A DNA stretch of 5,138 bases from Streptococcaceae bacterium (lineage in GTDB: Bacteria > Bacillota > Bacilli > Lactobacillales > Streptococcaceae). The position numbers and the translations under genes were made by a program. Under the pieces are notes generated by a model. The model saw nothing but the letters and a program-made list of their open reading frames with translations, was not told the DNA's origin and did not search any database. The stretch covers positions 1 through 5,138 of the forward strand of contig JAITWV010000130.1 of the NCBI GenBank assembly GCA_031285105.1. The letters run 5' to 3'. Every line of letters starts with the position of its first letter. Positions within the stretch are counted from its first letter, which is position 1. This document shows, piece after piece, positions 1 through 5,138 of the stretch.

Positions 1-805
1 AGAAGTAAAAAGCGAGCCAAAGAAAAACTCTGAACAATATTTCAATCAACAAATCATGAATACAGAGCAGATTAATTTAATTTATACAACAAATAAAGCA
101 GCAATCGATTTCACAAAGCGTCAAATGGAACTTTATGCTGATCAACCGGGTATGCAAGAGGAGATTGCGCGTTCAGAAGATGAAGGGAATTTTTATCAAC
201 CGATTTATGTCTTAAAATCACCCGAAGATGTTGTAGCATTTAGACAAGAAGTTCAACCGCTATTGCCAGATTATTATATTGTAAATGATTCCACTGAACA
301 ATATGACCAAATCGGAGGCAGTTTAAAGAAAATGTCACAAATCTCAAGTTATGTCGTGATTGTGGCAACCGTTGCTACTTTAGCGATTATTTCCTTAGTT
401 GTTTTACTCTTCATGAGAGATAGAAAACACGAATTAGGTGTTTATTTGTCACTTGGTGAGTCTCGTGGAAAAGTGATTGGTCAAATTGTGTTAGAGACTT
501 TGGTTGTTAGTTTGTTAGCGTTATTGATTTCATTAGTAACTGGAAATTTACTAGGTTCAGCCGTTTCAAACTCATTGATTAGCTCGGACTTATTTGGATC
601 ACCAAACTCAGGCGGCATGATGATGGGAGGAGCGCTTTACAATCCAATGCTTTCAAGTGAAGATGTAATGCAAGCTTATCAAGTAACATTTTCAACAGGT
701 TATATTTTTAGCTTCTTAGGCTTAGGATTATTGACAGTGGCATTATCAACGATTGCGCCACTAACTTATATTTCACGCTTAAATCCAAAGAAGATTATGA
801 TGTAG
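1..805 (+). CDS. ABC transporter permease, FtsX/MacB type (partial, 5' end outside window)
   Basis: This is the C-terminal part of an integral membrane permease that would pair with the ATPase encoded next. The reading frame is open from base 2 with no stop before the ATG at 56, so that ATG is almost certainly internal and the gene starts upstream of the window. Counting residues from the ATG at 56, an extracytoplasmic segment (about 1-95) leads to a membrane span at about 98-120. A charged cytoplasmic loop with RDRKHELGVYLSLGES follows, then spans at about 143-168 and 213-238, and the protein ends LNPKKIMM. The R-x-x-ELG-x-x-x-x-(L/I)G loop and the three-span layout are typical of the FtsX-like permease domain found in MacB, LolC/E and Vex-type transporters. 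These usually work by mechanotransmission or export rather than uptake. The 169-212 outer loop holds an odd Gly/Met-rich patch (GGMMMGG). The substrate cannot be told from the sequence. Confidence 0.88.
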   Translation, partial: EVKSEPKKNSEQYFNQQIMNTEQINLIYTTNKAAIDFTKRQMELYADQPGMQEEIARSEDEGNFYQPIYVLKSPEDVVAFRQEVQPLLPDYYIVNDSTEQYDQIGGSLKKMSQISSYVVIVATVATLAIISLVVLLFMRDRKHELGVYLSLGESRGKVIGQIVLETLVVSLLALLISLVTGNLLGSAVSNSLISSDLFGSPNSGGMMMGGALYNPMLSSEDVMQAYQVTFSTGYIFSFLGLGLLTVALSTIAPLTYISRLNPKKIMM

Positions 806-817
806 GGAGGGATTGTT

Positions 818-1492
818 ATGACTTTATTAGAAACGAAAAATTTATCATATTATTATCAAGATGGGGAAAAAAGACGTTTTATTTTGAAAGACACAAATGT
901 TACGTTTGAACAAGGGAAATTTTATACAATTTTAGGACAATCTGGTTCAGGTAAAACTACTTTTCTTTCATTGATTTCAGCATTAGATGCACCAAAAGAG
1001 GGTCAAGTTTTATTAAGGGGACAAGATATTGCTAAAATTGGTTATGAAAAATATCGTCGTGATGAAATTAGCATTATTTTCCAAAGTTATAATTTAGTTC
1101 CATATTTAACAGCAGTAGAAAATGTTTTAGTAGCAATGTCAATTACAGACAATGAATTACCAAGTGATAATAAAGAAATTGCCTATAATTTACTTGATTA
1201 TATTGGTATCACAAAAGAAAAAGCCAATCGTTTGGTAAATCAATTATCCGGTGGAGAACAGCAACGTGTAGCCATTGCCAGAGCTTTAGCGACCAATGTA
1301 GACATTATTCTTGCTGATGAACCAACCGGAAATTTGGATGAAGGGATGGAACAAGAAATTGTAGATATCTTTAAAAGCCTTGCTAAAGAACATGGAAAAT
1401 GTGTAATAGTCGTTACCCACTCAAATGAAATTGCTAAACAATCAGATGAAATTCTTTATTTGCAAAAAGGAGAGTTGAAGCCATATGAGTGA
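818..1492 (+). CDS. ABC transporter ATP-binding protein, MacB/LolD-like
   Basis: This cytoplasmic ATPase of 224 residues would power the permease encoded just upstream. All nucleotide-binding motifs are intact: Walker A GQSGSGKT at 40-47, Q-loop Gln89 (IIFQSYNLVPYLT), signature LSGGEQQR at 143-150, Walker B DIILADEP at 162-169 with catalytic Glu168, D-loop GNLD at 171-174, and H-loop His201 (VVTHS). Length and the signature region (QLSGGEQQRVAIARAL, ADEPTGNLD) place it in the MacB/LolD/FtsE group that partners FtsX-fold permeases. The ATG has a strong GGAGG (806-810) seven bases upstream, and the gene begins 12 bp after the permease stop. Its end overlaps the start of the PASTA gene, so the three are probably translationally linked. 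It resembles the ATPases of Vex and bacitracin-type systems, but no substrate can be assigned. Confidence 0.95.
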   Translation: MTLLETKNLSYYYQDGEKRRFILKDTNVTFEQGKFYTILGQSGSGKTTFLSLISALDAPKEGQVLLRGQDIAKIGYEKYRRDEISIIFQSYNLVPYLTAVENVLVAMSITDNELPSDNKEIAYNLLDYIGITKEKANRLVNQLSGGEQQRVAIARALATNVDIILADEPTGNLDEGMEQEIVDIFKSLAKEHGKCVIVVTHSNEIAKQSDEILYLQKGELKPYE

Positions 1493-2900
1493 TTTTTTAT
1501 CAAATTTTTCTAATGATAATTATCAAGGGAAAAAAGTTGGCACGAAAGAAAATGAACAAGAAGTATCAAAGAAAGAAGAATCAAAAACAAAAGAAGCCAA
1601 TAAAAATAATTCAAAAGCAAAAGATGTAAAAGCAAAAGATACAAAAATAAAAAAACCTGAACTAAAACAAACACGAACACAAAATAAAGAACCAATTAAA
1701 TTAGAAGAAGGTATTGAATTAGACCCCAATTTTCAAAAAGAAAAAAGAAAAAAACTAGTAATTCTTGCCAGTAGTATTCTTTTAATTTTCATTATTTCGT
1801 TTGTGATTTATCGCCAAGCAAACTTTGTAAAAGTTCCTGATTTTAAAGGAAAAGAAATGACAGAAGTTCGAACATGGGCTGCTGAAAATAAAATTCAATT
1901 AGATTTGAAACAAGAATATGACTTTGAAGCACAAATCAACACAGTCATTTCACAAAAAATAAAGGGGAAAAAAATCAAAAAGAAATCCATTTTTACTCTA
2001 ACAACAAGTTTAGGTCCAAATCCTGAGGATAAAATTAATTTGCCTGATTTTGCCAAAATGACCATCGAAGCAGCTCGCACATGGATAAAAGAGCAAAAAG
2101 CTGAAAATGTTTCAATCATTGAAGAATTTAACGACAAAACAGCAAAAAATGCCTACTTAAAAATGGAATTTGGTAATAAAGAATTGAAAAAAGAGGATTA
2201 CAAGCGCTCTGATAAATTAATTCTTTATTATTCCAAAGGAGCAGAGCCACGCAAGGAAGATATAGAAGTCCCTGATTTTATCGGAAAAGCAAAAACAGAT
2301 TTAGAAGATTGGGCGAAGAAAAATGAAATTCAATTGTCATTTGAAGAAACATTTTCAGATACAGTGCAAGCAAACATGATTGTCTCTCAGGAAACCGCAA
2401 AAGGAAAGAAAATTGCTAAAAAAGACGCCTTTAAAGTAAAAGTGTCCATTGGAAAGGCAAGAGTTGTTCCTAATTATGCGCAATATACTGAAGAAGAAGC
2501 ACAATCTCTAACAAGTACTGGTCTGCCAATCCAAGTACGTACTATCTTTCATGCAACAGTGCCTTTTGGTTCATTTATTGGACAATCTGTAGAAGCCGGA
2601 ACAACTTATAAAGAAACAGATGAAGTACCGCCAATCGTTGTTACTTACTCAGCTGGACGACCTTATTTAAAAGATTTACGTGGTTCAGCAAATGAAGGAG
2701 ATTTACAAGAATCATTCTATAAAGATTTCAACTCAAAAGGTGCAAATGTAACGTTTGAAACTTATTATGTAGACTCTTCTCAGCCCAAAGGAATTGTAGT
2801 TGAAATGAGTGTTTATGGGCAGTATATTTCATTAAATCAGCATATTAGAATCGGGATTAGTAAAGGAAATCTTGAGTCTGATACATCAAGCGAGTCATAA
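1485..2900 (+). CDS. single-pass membrane protein with PASTA repeats, no kinase domain
   Basis: The predicted protein of 471 residues has a Lys/Glu-rich, probably disordered cytoplasmic N-terminus (about 10-90), one membrane span (about 91-109, LVILASSILLIFIISFVIY), and an extracellular part made of PASTA-like units. Three units are clear: about 115-177 (starts VKVPDFKGKEM), 185-251 (INLPDFAKM) and 260-324 (IEVPDFIGKAK). Two more, about 326-391 and 393-461, are degenerate. The tail is short, polar and Ser/Glu-rich. PASTA units normally sit on PrkC/Stk1-type kinases or class A and B PBPs and bind cell-wall fragments. Here no kinase, transpeptidase or glycosyltransferase motif is present. The start codon lies inside the ATPase gene (ATGAGTGA, 8-bp overlap), with AAGGAG about 12 bases upstream, so translational coupling is likely. 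A role as a wall-sensing or scaffolding partner of the ABC transporter is inferred from position only. Confidence 0.9.
   Translation: MSDFLSNFSNDNYQGKKVGTKENEQEVSKKEESKTKEANKNNSKAKDVKAKDTKIKKPELKQTRTQNKEPIKLEEGIELDPNFQKEKRKKLVILASSILLIFIISFVIYRQANFVKVPDFKGKEMTEVRTWAAENKIQLDLKQEYDFEAQINTVISQKIKGKKIKKKSIFTLTTSLGPNPEDKINLPDFAKMTIEAARTWIKEQKAENVSIIEEFNDKTAKNAYLKMEFGNKELKKEDYKRSDKLILYYSKGAEPRKEDIEVPDFIGKAKTDLEDWAKKNEIQLSFEETFSDTVQANMIVSQETAKGKKIAKKDAFKVKVSIGKARVVPNYAQYTEEEAQSLTSTGLPIQVRTIFHATVPFGSFIGQSVEAGTTYKETDEVPPIVVTYSAGRPYLKDLRGSANEGDLQESFYKDFNSKGANVTFETYYVDSSQPKGIVVEMSVYGQYISLNQHIRIGISKGNLESDTSSES
1613..1642 (+). repeat. 15-bp tandem duplication inside the PASTA gene
   Basis: Two adjacent 15-bp units, AAAAGCAAAAGATGT and AAAAGCAAAAGATAC, differ at only two bases and are in frame. 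They encode KAKDV and KAKDT in the Lys-rich cytoplasmic region. Because the unit is a multiple of three, gain or loss would change the length of this tail without shifting the frame. The surrounding sequence is also A-rich, so simple low-complexity drift is a reasonable alternative. Confidence 0.6.
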
Positions 2901-2931
2901 CAAAGCAACACTACTTGCTAAATAAACATAA

Positions 2932-2970
2932 ATAGAAGCTAAATCCTCAAATAAAGGACTTAGCTTCTAT
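2932..2970. terminator. hairpin terminator between convergent genes, probably bidirectional
   Basis: A 16-position stem pairs 2932-2947 (ATAGAAGCTAAATCCT) with 2955-2970 (AGGACTTAGCTTCTAT) around a 7-nt loop. There is only one mismatch (A opposite C). It starts 31 bp after the PASTA gene stop and ends 13 bp before the stop of the minus-strand DUF1033 gene. Read on the minus strand the stem is followed by a T-rich run (TTTATGTTTATTT). On the plus strand the tail (ATTAGTATG) is poor in T, so termination should be better for the minus-strand unit. Confidence 0.75.
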
Positions 2971-2983
2971 ATTAGTATGATGG

Positions 2984-3271
2984 TTAAATTGTATGATTAT
3001 CTTTCAACAATGCTAGACCATGGAATTGTTGCAAAAAGTCACCACACTCTTCACACCATCGTTCGTCGTTTTCATTCCATAAAGCAGCAAGAAAATTATC
3101 TCTTCTTTCTAACTCTGGAAAACTACCAGTTAACTTTTGCCATAAATTTTCGAAATAACAACGTGCCTCATCAAATGTAGTAAATTCAACGGAGGAAACA
3201 ATATCTTCTTCCCATCCTTCAAAAAACCACCAAGGCTCACTATCACCAAATAGCTCAATTACGCGGTACAT
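2984..3271 (-). CDS. DUF1033 family protein
   Basis: This small, acidic, probably cytoplasmic protein has 95 residues and no signal peptide or membrane span. The pattern MYRVIELFGDSEPWWFFEGWEEDI near the N-terminus, split by a variable central helix region (FTTFDEARCYFENLW), and the C-terminal block WNENDERWCEECGDFLQQFHG with its CEEC pair match what I recall of DUF1033, a family of unknown function in Lactobacillales and other Bacilli. The length is right for the family. Start choice is supported by AAAGGAT six bases upstream of the ATG. The gene lies 105 bp downstream of mnmA on the same strand with no clear terminator between them, so it may be read from the mnmA promoter. No catalytic function can be assigned. 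The two-cysteine C-x-x-C motif could bind metal, but one such pair alone is weak evidence. Confidence 0.88.
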   Translation of the reverse strand: MYRVIELFGDSEPWWFFEGWEEDIVSSVEFTTFDEARCYFENLWQKLTGSFPELERRDNFLAALWNENDERWCEECGDFLQQFHGLALLKDNHTI

Positions 3272-3376
3272 ACATTTATCCTTTCATTCATAACAGGTCA
3301 TATAATAACAATTTCTATAGATGTAATAGTACAACCTTTGAAAAGATAAAACAACGAATTTGCTCAGAGTTTAAAT

Positions 3377-4504
3377 TTAGATATATTGACGCATGATTTC
3401 ATTTTGGTAAGCTGCATCAATCATTCCACCACCAAGACATTCTTCGCCGTCATAAAATACAACAGCTTGTCCTGGTGTAATGGCGCGAACGGGTTCTTTA
3501 AAGATAACTTTTGCACTTTGTCCGTCATCTGATAAAATCACACGAACTGGTACATCTTCTTGACGGTAACGGAATTTTGCAGTTGCCTCAAATTCTTTTG
3601 GCATTGCTTCGTTACGGGTGAAGTGAACAGTGCTTGCGTCTAATGAGTCAGAATATAGATTTTCATGATGGAAACCTTGACCCACATAAAGTGTATTGCT
3701 TGCTAAGTCTTTACCGACAACAAACCATGGATCATTATTCGTTCCATGTTGTCCACCAATGCCAAGACCACCACGTTGACCGATCGTGTAGTGCATTAAA
3801 CCACCATGCATACCCATTTCAACGCCATCTAATGTCATCATTTTTCCTGGCGTTGCTGGCAAATAGTTGTTTAAAAATTCTTTAAAGTTTTTTTCACCAA
3901 TAAAGCAAACACCAGTTGAATCTTTTTTCTTAGCTGTTGCAAGCCCTGCACGTTCAGCGATAGCACGGACTTCTGATTTTTGTAAATGCCCAAGTGGGAA
4001 CATTGTTTTATTTAATTGTTCTTGAGAAAGTTGACTCAAAAAGTAAGTTTGATCTTTGTTGTTATCGACACCACGAAGCATGCGATTATTGCCCTTTTCA
4101 TCACGAACGACACGGGCATAGTGACCTGTAGCGACATAATCTGCTCCTAAATCCATCGCATAATCAAGAAATGCCTTAAATTTGATTTCTTTATTACACA
4201 TAACATCTGGATTTGGTGTGCGACCGGCGCGATATTCTGCTAAGAAATACTCGAACACACGGTCCCAATATTCTTTTTCAAAATTCACGGAATAATAAGG
4301 AATGCCGATTTGTTGCGCGACTGCTTCAACGTCTTTATAATCTTCCGTTGCCGTACAGTACCCAAATTCATCGGTGTCATCCCAGTTTTTCATGAAGATG
4401 CCGACTACATCATAGCCTTGTTCTTTTAAGACAAGAGCTGTCACTGATGAATCGACTCCTCCTGACATACCCACTACTACGCGGGTTTTTGAGTTGTCTT
4501 GCAT
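3377..4504 (-). CDS. mnmA: tRNA-specific 2-thiouridylase MnmA
   Basis: MnmA makes the 2-thio group of uridine-34 in tRNAs for Lys, Glu and Gln, using ATP to adenylate the base and sulfur relayed from a cysteine desulfurase. The protein is 375 residues from the chosen start, the usual length. The PP-loop GMSGGVDSS is at 12-20. The first catalytic cysteine is Cys103 in NPDVMCNKEIKF and the second is Cys200 in STGVCFIGEKNF, so the enzyme looks intact. A central IGQRGGLGIGG segment and a C-terminal beta-barrel domain complete the family layout. An ATG 12 bp upstream (4514-4516) would add four residues (MVKT). I prefer the ATG at 4502-4504 because GGTGA (4510-4514) sits at a suitable distance and because family members commonly begin close to this point. 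The gene runs divergently from rpoB and has its own promoter. Confidence 0.97.
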   Translation of the reverse strand: MQDNSKTRVVVGMSGGVDSSVTALVLKEQGYDVVGIFMKNWDDTDEFGYCTATEDYKDVEAVAQQIGIPYYSVNFEKEYWDRVFEYFLAEYRAGRTPNPDVMCNKEIKFKAFLDYAMDLGADYVATGHYARVVRDEKGNNRMLRGVDNNKDQTYFLSQLSQEQLNKTMFPLGHLQKSEVRAIAERAGLATAKKKDSTGVCFIGEKNFKEFLNNYLPATPGKMMTLDGVEMGMHGGLMHYTIGQRGGLGIGGQHGTNNDPWFVVGKDLASNTLYVGQGFHHENLYSDSLDASTVHFTRNEAMPKEFEATAKFRYRQEDVPVRVILSDDGQSAKVIFKEPVRAITPGQAVVFYDGEECLGGGMIDAAYQNEIMRQYI

Positions 4505-4509
4505 AGTTT

Positions 4510-4514
4510 TCACC
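4510..4514 (-). promoter_or_regulatory. ribosome binding site deciding the mnmA start
   Basis: On the minus strand GGTGA is followed by five bases and then the ATG at 4502-4504. It matches the 3' part of the anti-16S consensus AGGAGGTGA. The alternative upstream ATG (4514-4516) is preceded by CTTATAGAAACG, which has no recognisable site. The upstream ATG itself forms part of this binding site. Confidence 0.55.
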
Positions 4515-4570
4515 ATCGTTTCTATAAGATTTGTTAATCAATCGAATTGAAGGTTCGTGTTAACTTGGCT

Positions 4571-4599
4571 ATTATACAAAGAAATAAGTGATTGTGCAA
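4571..4599 (-). promoter_or_regulatory. SigA-type promoter of mnmA
   Basis: On the minus strand TTGCAC (4599-4594) is followed by a 17-bp spacer and a perfect TATAAT (4576-4571). Transcription would begin near 4564, leaving a leader of about 60 nt before the chosen mnmA start. The -35 box is weak (only TTG conserved), so the -10 box carries most of the signal. Confidence 0.75.
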
Positions 4600-4689
4600 T
4601 TTAGTAGCGCCTATATATAAGAAAGAATTTACTTTTGCCAATAAAACATCTGATATGAAACTTTCATGAAAACAATCATTAGCAACCTC

Positions 4690-4718
4690 TTGACGAAACT
4701 AAAAATCTACCGTATAAT
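4690..4718 (+). promoter_or_regulatory. strong SigA-type promoter upstream of rpoB leader
   Basis: TTGACG (4690-4695), a 17-bp spacer and TATAAT (4713-4718) give 11 of 12 consensus bases, the best promoter in the window. Transcription should start near 4725. It points toward rpoB, but a strong intrinsic terminator stands about 95 nt downstream. Confidence 0.88.
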
Positions 4719-4724
4719 CATAAA

Positions 4725-4820
4725 TTGAAAAAACTGTCGATAAAAACGCTGGAACGGACACTCTTATCCCCGGAAAAGCTGCATATAACGCAAAAGTAGA
4801 TTTCTATTTTTGCTTTTTTT
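4725..4820 (+). ncRNA. candidate small RNA or attenuated leader upstream of rpoB
   Basis: The segment is bounded by a near-consensus promoter and an intrinsic terminator, giving a predicted transcript of about 95 nt. Inside it 4749-4773 can fold as a bulged hairpin: CTGG pairs with CCGG (one G-U pair), three bases (AAC) bulge out on the 5' side, and GGA pairs with TCC around an 8-nt loop CACTCTTA. The A-rich stretch GAAAAGC follows. I do not recognise it as a known riboswitch or sRNA family. It could be an attenuated leader for rpoBC, with partial read-through into the Lacto-rpoB element, or an independent sRNA. The ends are inferred and no expression data are available. Confidence 0.5.
4790..4820 (+). 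terminator. intrinsic terminator about 230 nt upstream of rpoB
   Basis: A 10-bp stem pairs GCAAAAGTAG (4790-4799) with CTATTTTTGC (4804-4813), including one G-U pair, around a 4-nt loop, and seven T residues follow (4814-4820). The stem is AU-rich, so it may be leaky. No protein gene lies upstream on this strand in the intergenic region, so it can only act on transcripts from the promoter at 4690-4718. Confidence 0.82.
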
Positions 4821-4860
4821 ATGCCCAAAAACATGAAAAAATGCGATTTGTTACAAAAAT

Positions 4861-4889
4861 TTAACATAAACGCAATAATGTAATGTTAT
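4861..4889 (+). promoter_or_regulatory. weak promoter candidate for rpoB downstream of the terminator
   Basis: TTAACA (4861-4866, 5 of 6), a 17-bp spacer and TGTTAT (4884-4889, 4 of 6) could start transcription near 4896, just before the rpoB leader hairpin. Overlapping TAATGT boxes at 4876 and 4881 offer other -10 choices, but without good -35 partners. In AT-rich sequence such matches arise easily by chance. Confidence 0.35.
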
Positions 4890-4927
4890 TGGACGACATG
4901 TTGATAGACAAAATAAAACGGGGTTTT

Positions 4928-5022
4928 AGCGAGTATCTTTGAGCTGAATTTTCAAAAATGAGAACCTTCGCAAGCGGGTAACCATCATTTCTGAGAAATT
5001 CACTCAAAGATTAACACTCGCT
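4928..5022 (+). ncRNA. rpoB leader hairpin, probable Lacto-rpoB RNA motif
   Basis: A long imperfect hairpin lies in the presumed 5' UTR of rpoB. AGCGAGT (4928-4934) pairs with ACTCGCT (5016-5022). After a 4-nt bulge (TAAC) on the 3' side, ATCTTTGAG (4935-4943) pairs with CTCAAAGAT (5003-5011). TGAATTT (4945-4951) then pairs with AAATTCA (4996-5002), and further pairs include AAATGA (4956-4961) with TCATTT (4985-4990). The apical part GAACCTTCGCAAGCGGGTAA is left partly structured. It ends 28 nt before the rpoB start. Position and taxon fit the Lacto-rpoB motif, a conserved RNA described upstream of rpoB in lactic acid bacteria and proposed to regulate RNA polymerase synthesis. I identify it by context and fold, not by alignment. 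Confidence 0.75.
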
Positions 5023-5037
5023 TCACCACCTAGAAAT

Positions 5038-5044
5038 GGATGTG
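5038..5044 (+). promoter_or_regulatory. ribosome binding site deciding the rpoB TTG start
   Basis: GGATGTG differs by one base from GGAGGTG and stands six bases before the TTG at 5051-5053. The in-frame ATG at 5036-5038 overlaps this site and has only CACCACCTAGAA upstream, with no purine-rich binding sequence, so the TTG is favoured. Confidence 0.65.
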
Positions 5045-5050
5045 AAAAAT

Positions 5051-5138
5051 TTGGCTGGACACGTAGTAAAATACGGAAAACATCGTGAAAGAAGAAGTTT
5101 CGCACGTATCACAGAAGCCTTGGAATTGCCGAATTTAG
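5051..5138 (+). CDS. rpoB: RNA polymerase beta subunit, N-terminal fragment (cut by window edge)
   Basis: Only the first 29 codons are in the window. They read (M/L)AGHVVKYGKHRERRSFAR and then ITEALELPNL, which matches the highly conserved N-terminus of RpoB in Lactobacillales. RpoB is the beta subunit of the core RNA polymerase, normally about 1200 residues and followed by rpoC. The chosen start is TTG; the in-frame ATG 15 bp upstream would add MDVKN, which I do not recall from family members. Synthesis is probably controlled through the structured leader immediately upstream. The identification rests on a short stretch, but one that is distinctive. Confidence 0.93.
   Translation, partial: MAGHVVKYGKHRERRSFARITEALELPNL

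Larger units (their letters stand above)
4505..5050. other. divergent intergenic region between mnmA and rpoB
   Basis: About 546 bp lie between the two starts, with no convincing protein gene. On the minus strand the region holds the mnmA leader and promoter. On the plus strand it holds, in order, a strong promoter, a short terminated transcript, a weak second promoter candidate, a small TAAAAC/GTTTTA hairpin and the long rpoB leader hairpin. The stretch 4600-4689, between the two divergent promoters, shows only a 6-bp inverted repeat (ATGAAA-C-TTTCAT, 4655-4667). Confidence 0.8.

Noticed and set aside
1510..2137. Minus-strand open frames opposite the PASTA gene
   Set aside because: They arise because antisense of Lys/Glu-rich codons reads as Phe/Leu/Ser without stops. 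They have no binding sites or family resemblance.
2977..3180. Plus-strand 67-codon frame opposite the DUF1033 gene
   Set aside because: It lies within the terminator-flanked antisense of a recognisable family protein and has no good ribosome binding site.
3326..3354. Possible minus-strand promoter for the DUF1033 gene (TTGTTT, 17 bp, TACTAT)
   Set aside because: Only 3 of 6 and 4 of 6 consensus bases match in AT-rich DNA. Other equally weak boxes occur nearby, so I do not call a promoter here.
3634..4395. Plus-strand open frames opposite mnmA
   Set aside because: mnmA is intact with all catalytic residues. The opposite frames have no family features.
4725..4799. 24-codon reading frame starting with TTG (KKLSIKTLERTLL...) inside the candidate small RNA
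   Set aside because: The start would sit at the very 5' end of the transcript with no ribosome binding site, and the stop lies within the terminator stem. Most likely chance, though a leaderless leader peptide is not excluded.
4725..4820. Known riboswitch classes (preQ1, SAM-III/SMK, fluoride, THF, T-box) for the terminated leader
   Set aside because: None of the conserved core sequences I can recall for these classes is present.
4821..4883. 20-codon reading frame starting ATGCCC just after the terminator T run
   Set aside because: No ribosome binding site precedes it (only the T run), and the composition is that of AT-rich intergenic DNA.
1..5138. CRISPR array, insertion sequence, tRNA or rRNA gene
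   Set aside because: No regularly spaced repeats, transposase motifs, terminal inverted repeats or cloverleaf-type sequence were seen.

Overview
This AT-rich window looks like a chromosomal piece of a low-GC Gram-positive bacterium in the Lactobacillales, most likely Enterococcus or a close relative. The evidence is an enterococcal-type MnmA sequence, a DUF1033 protein typical of lactic acid bacteria and other Bacilli, near-consensus SigA promoters, and a large hairpin just before rpoB that fits the Lacto-rpoB leader RNA reported only from lactic acid bacteria. The species assignment is inferred from remembered family sequences, not from a search.

Left part (1-2900, + strand) is the end of a tightly packed operon. 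It holds the C-terminal part of a FtsX/MacB-type ABC permease (cut by the window edge), its cytoplasmic ATPase (12-bp gap), and a single-pass membrane protein with extracellular PASTA repeats but no kinase domain (8-bp overlap with the ATPase gene). The packing suggests the three products work together at the cell envelope. A PASTA protein without a kinase, coupled to an ABC transporter of this type, is the most interesting protein-level feature here.

Middle part (2901-4504) has a hairpin terminator lying between convergent transcription units, then two minus-strand genes: a small DUF1033 protein and mnmA, the tRNA 2-thiouridylase. mnmA has a clear promoter of its own at 4571-4599.

Right part (4505-5138) is a roughly 550-bp divergent intergenic region ending in the first 29 codons of rpoB. 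On the + strand it holds a near-consensus promoter (4690-4718), a roughly 95-nt transcribed segment with a bulged hairpin that ends at a strong intrinsic terminator (4790-4820), a weak second promoter candidate, and a long imperfect hairpin (4928-5022) ending 28 nt before the TTG start of rpoB. The strong promoter followed by a terminator about 230 nt upstream of rpoB implies either an attenuator for rpoBC or a free-standing small RNA. This is the best candidate for something undescribed in the window.
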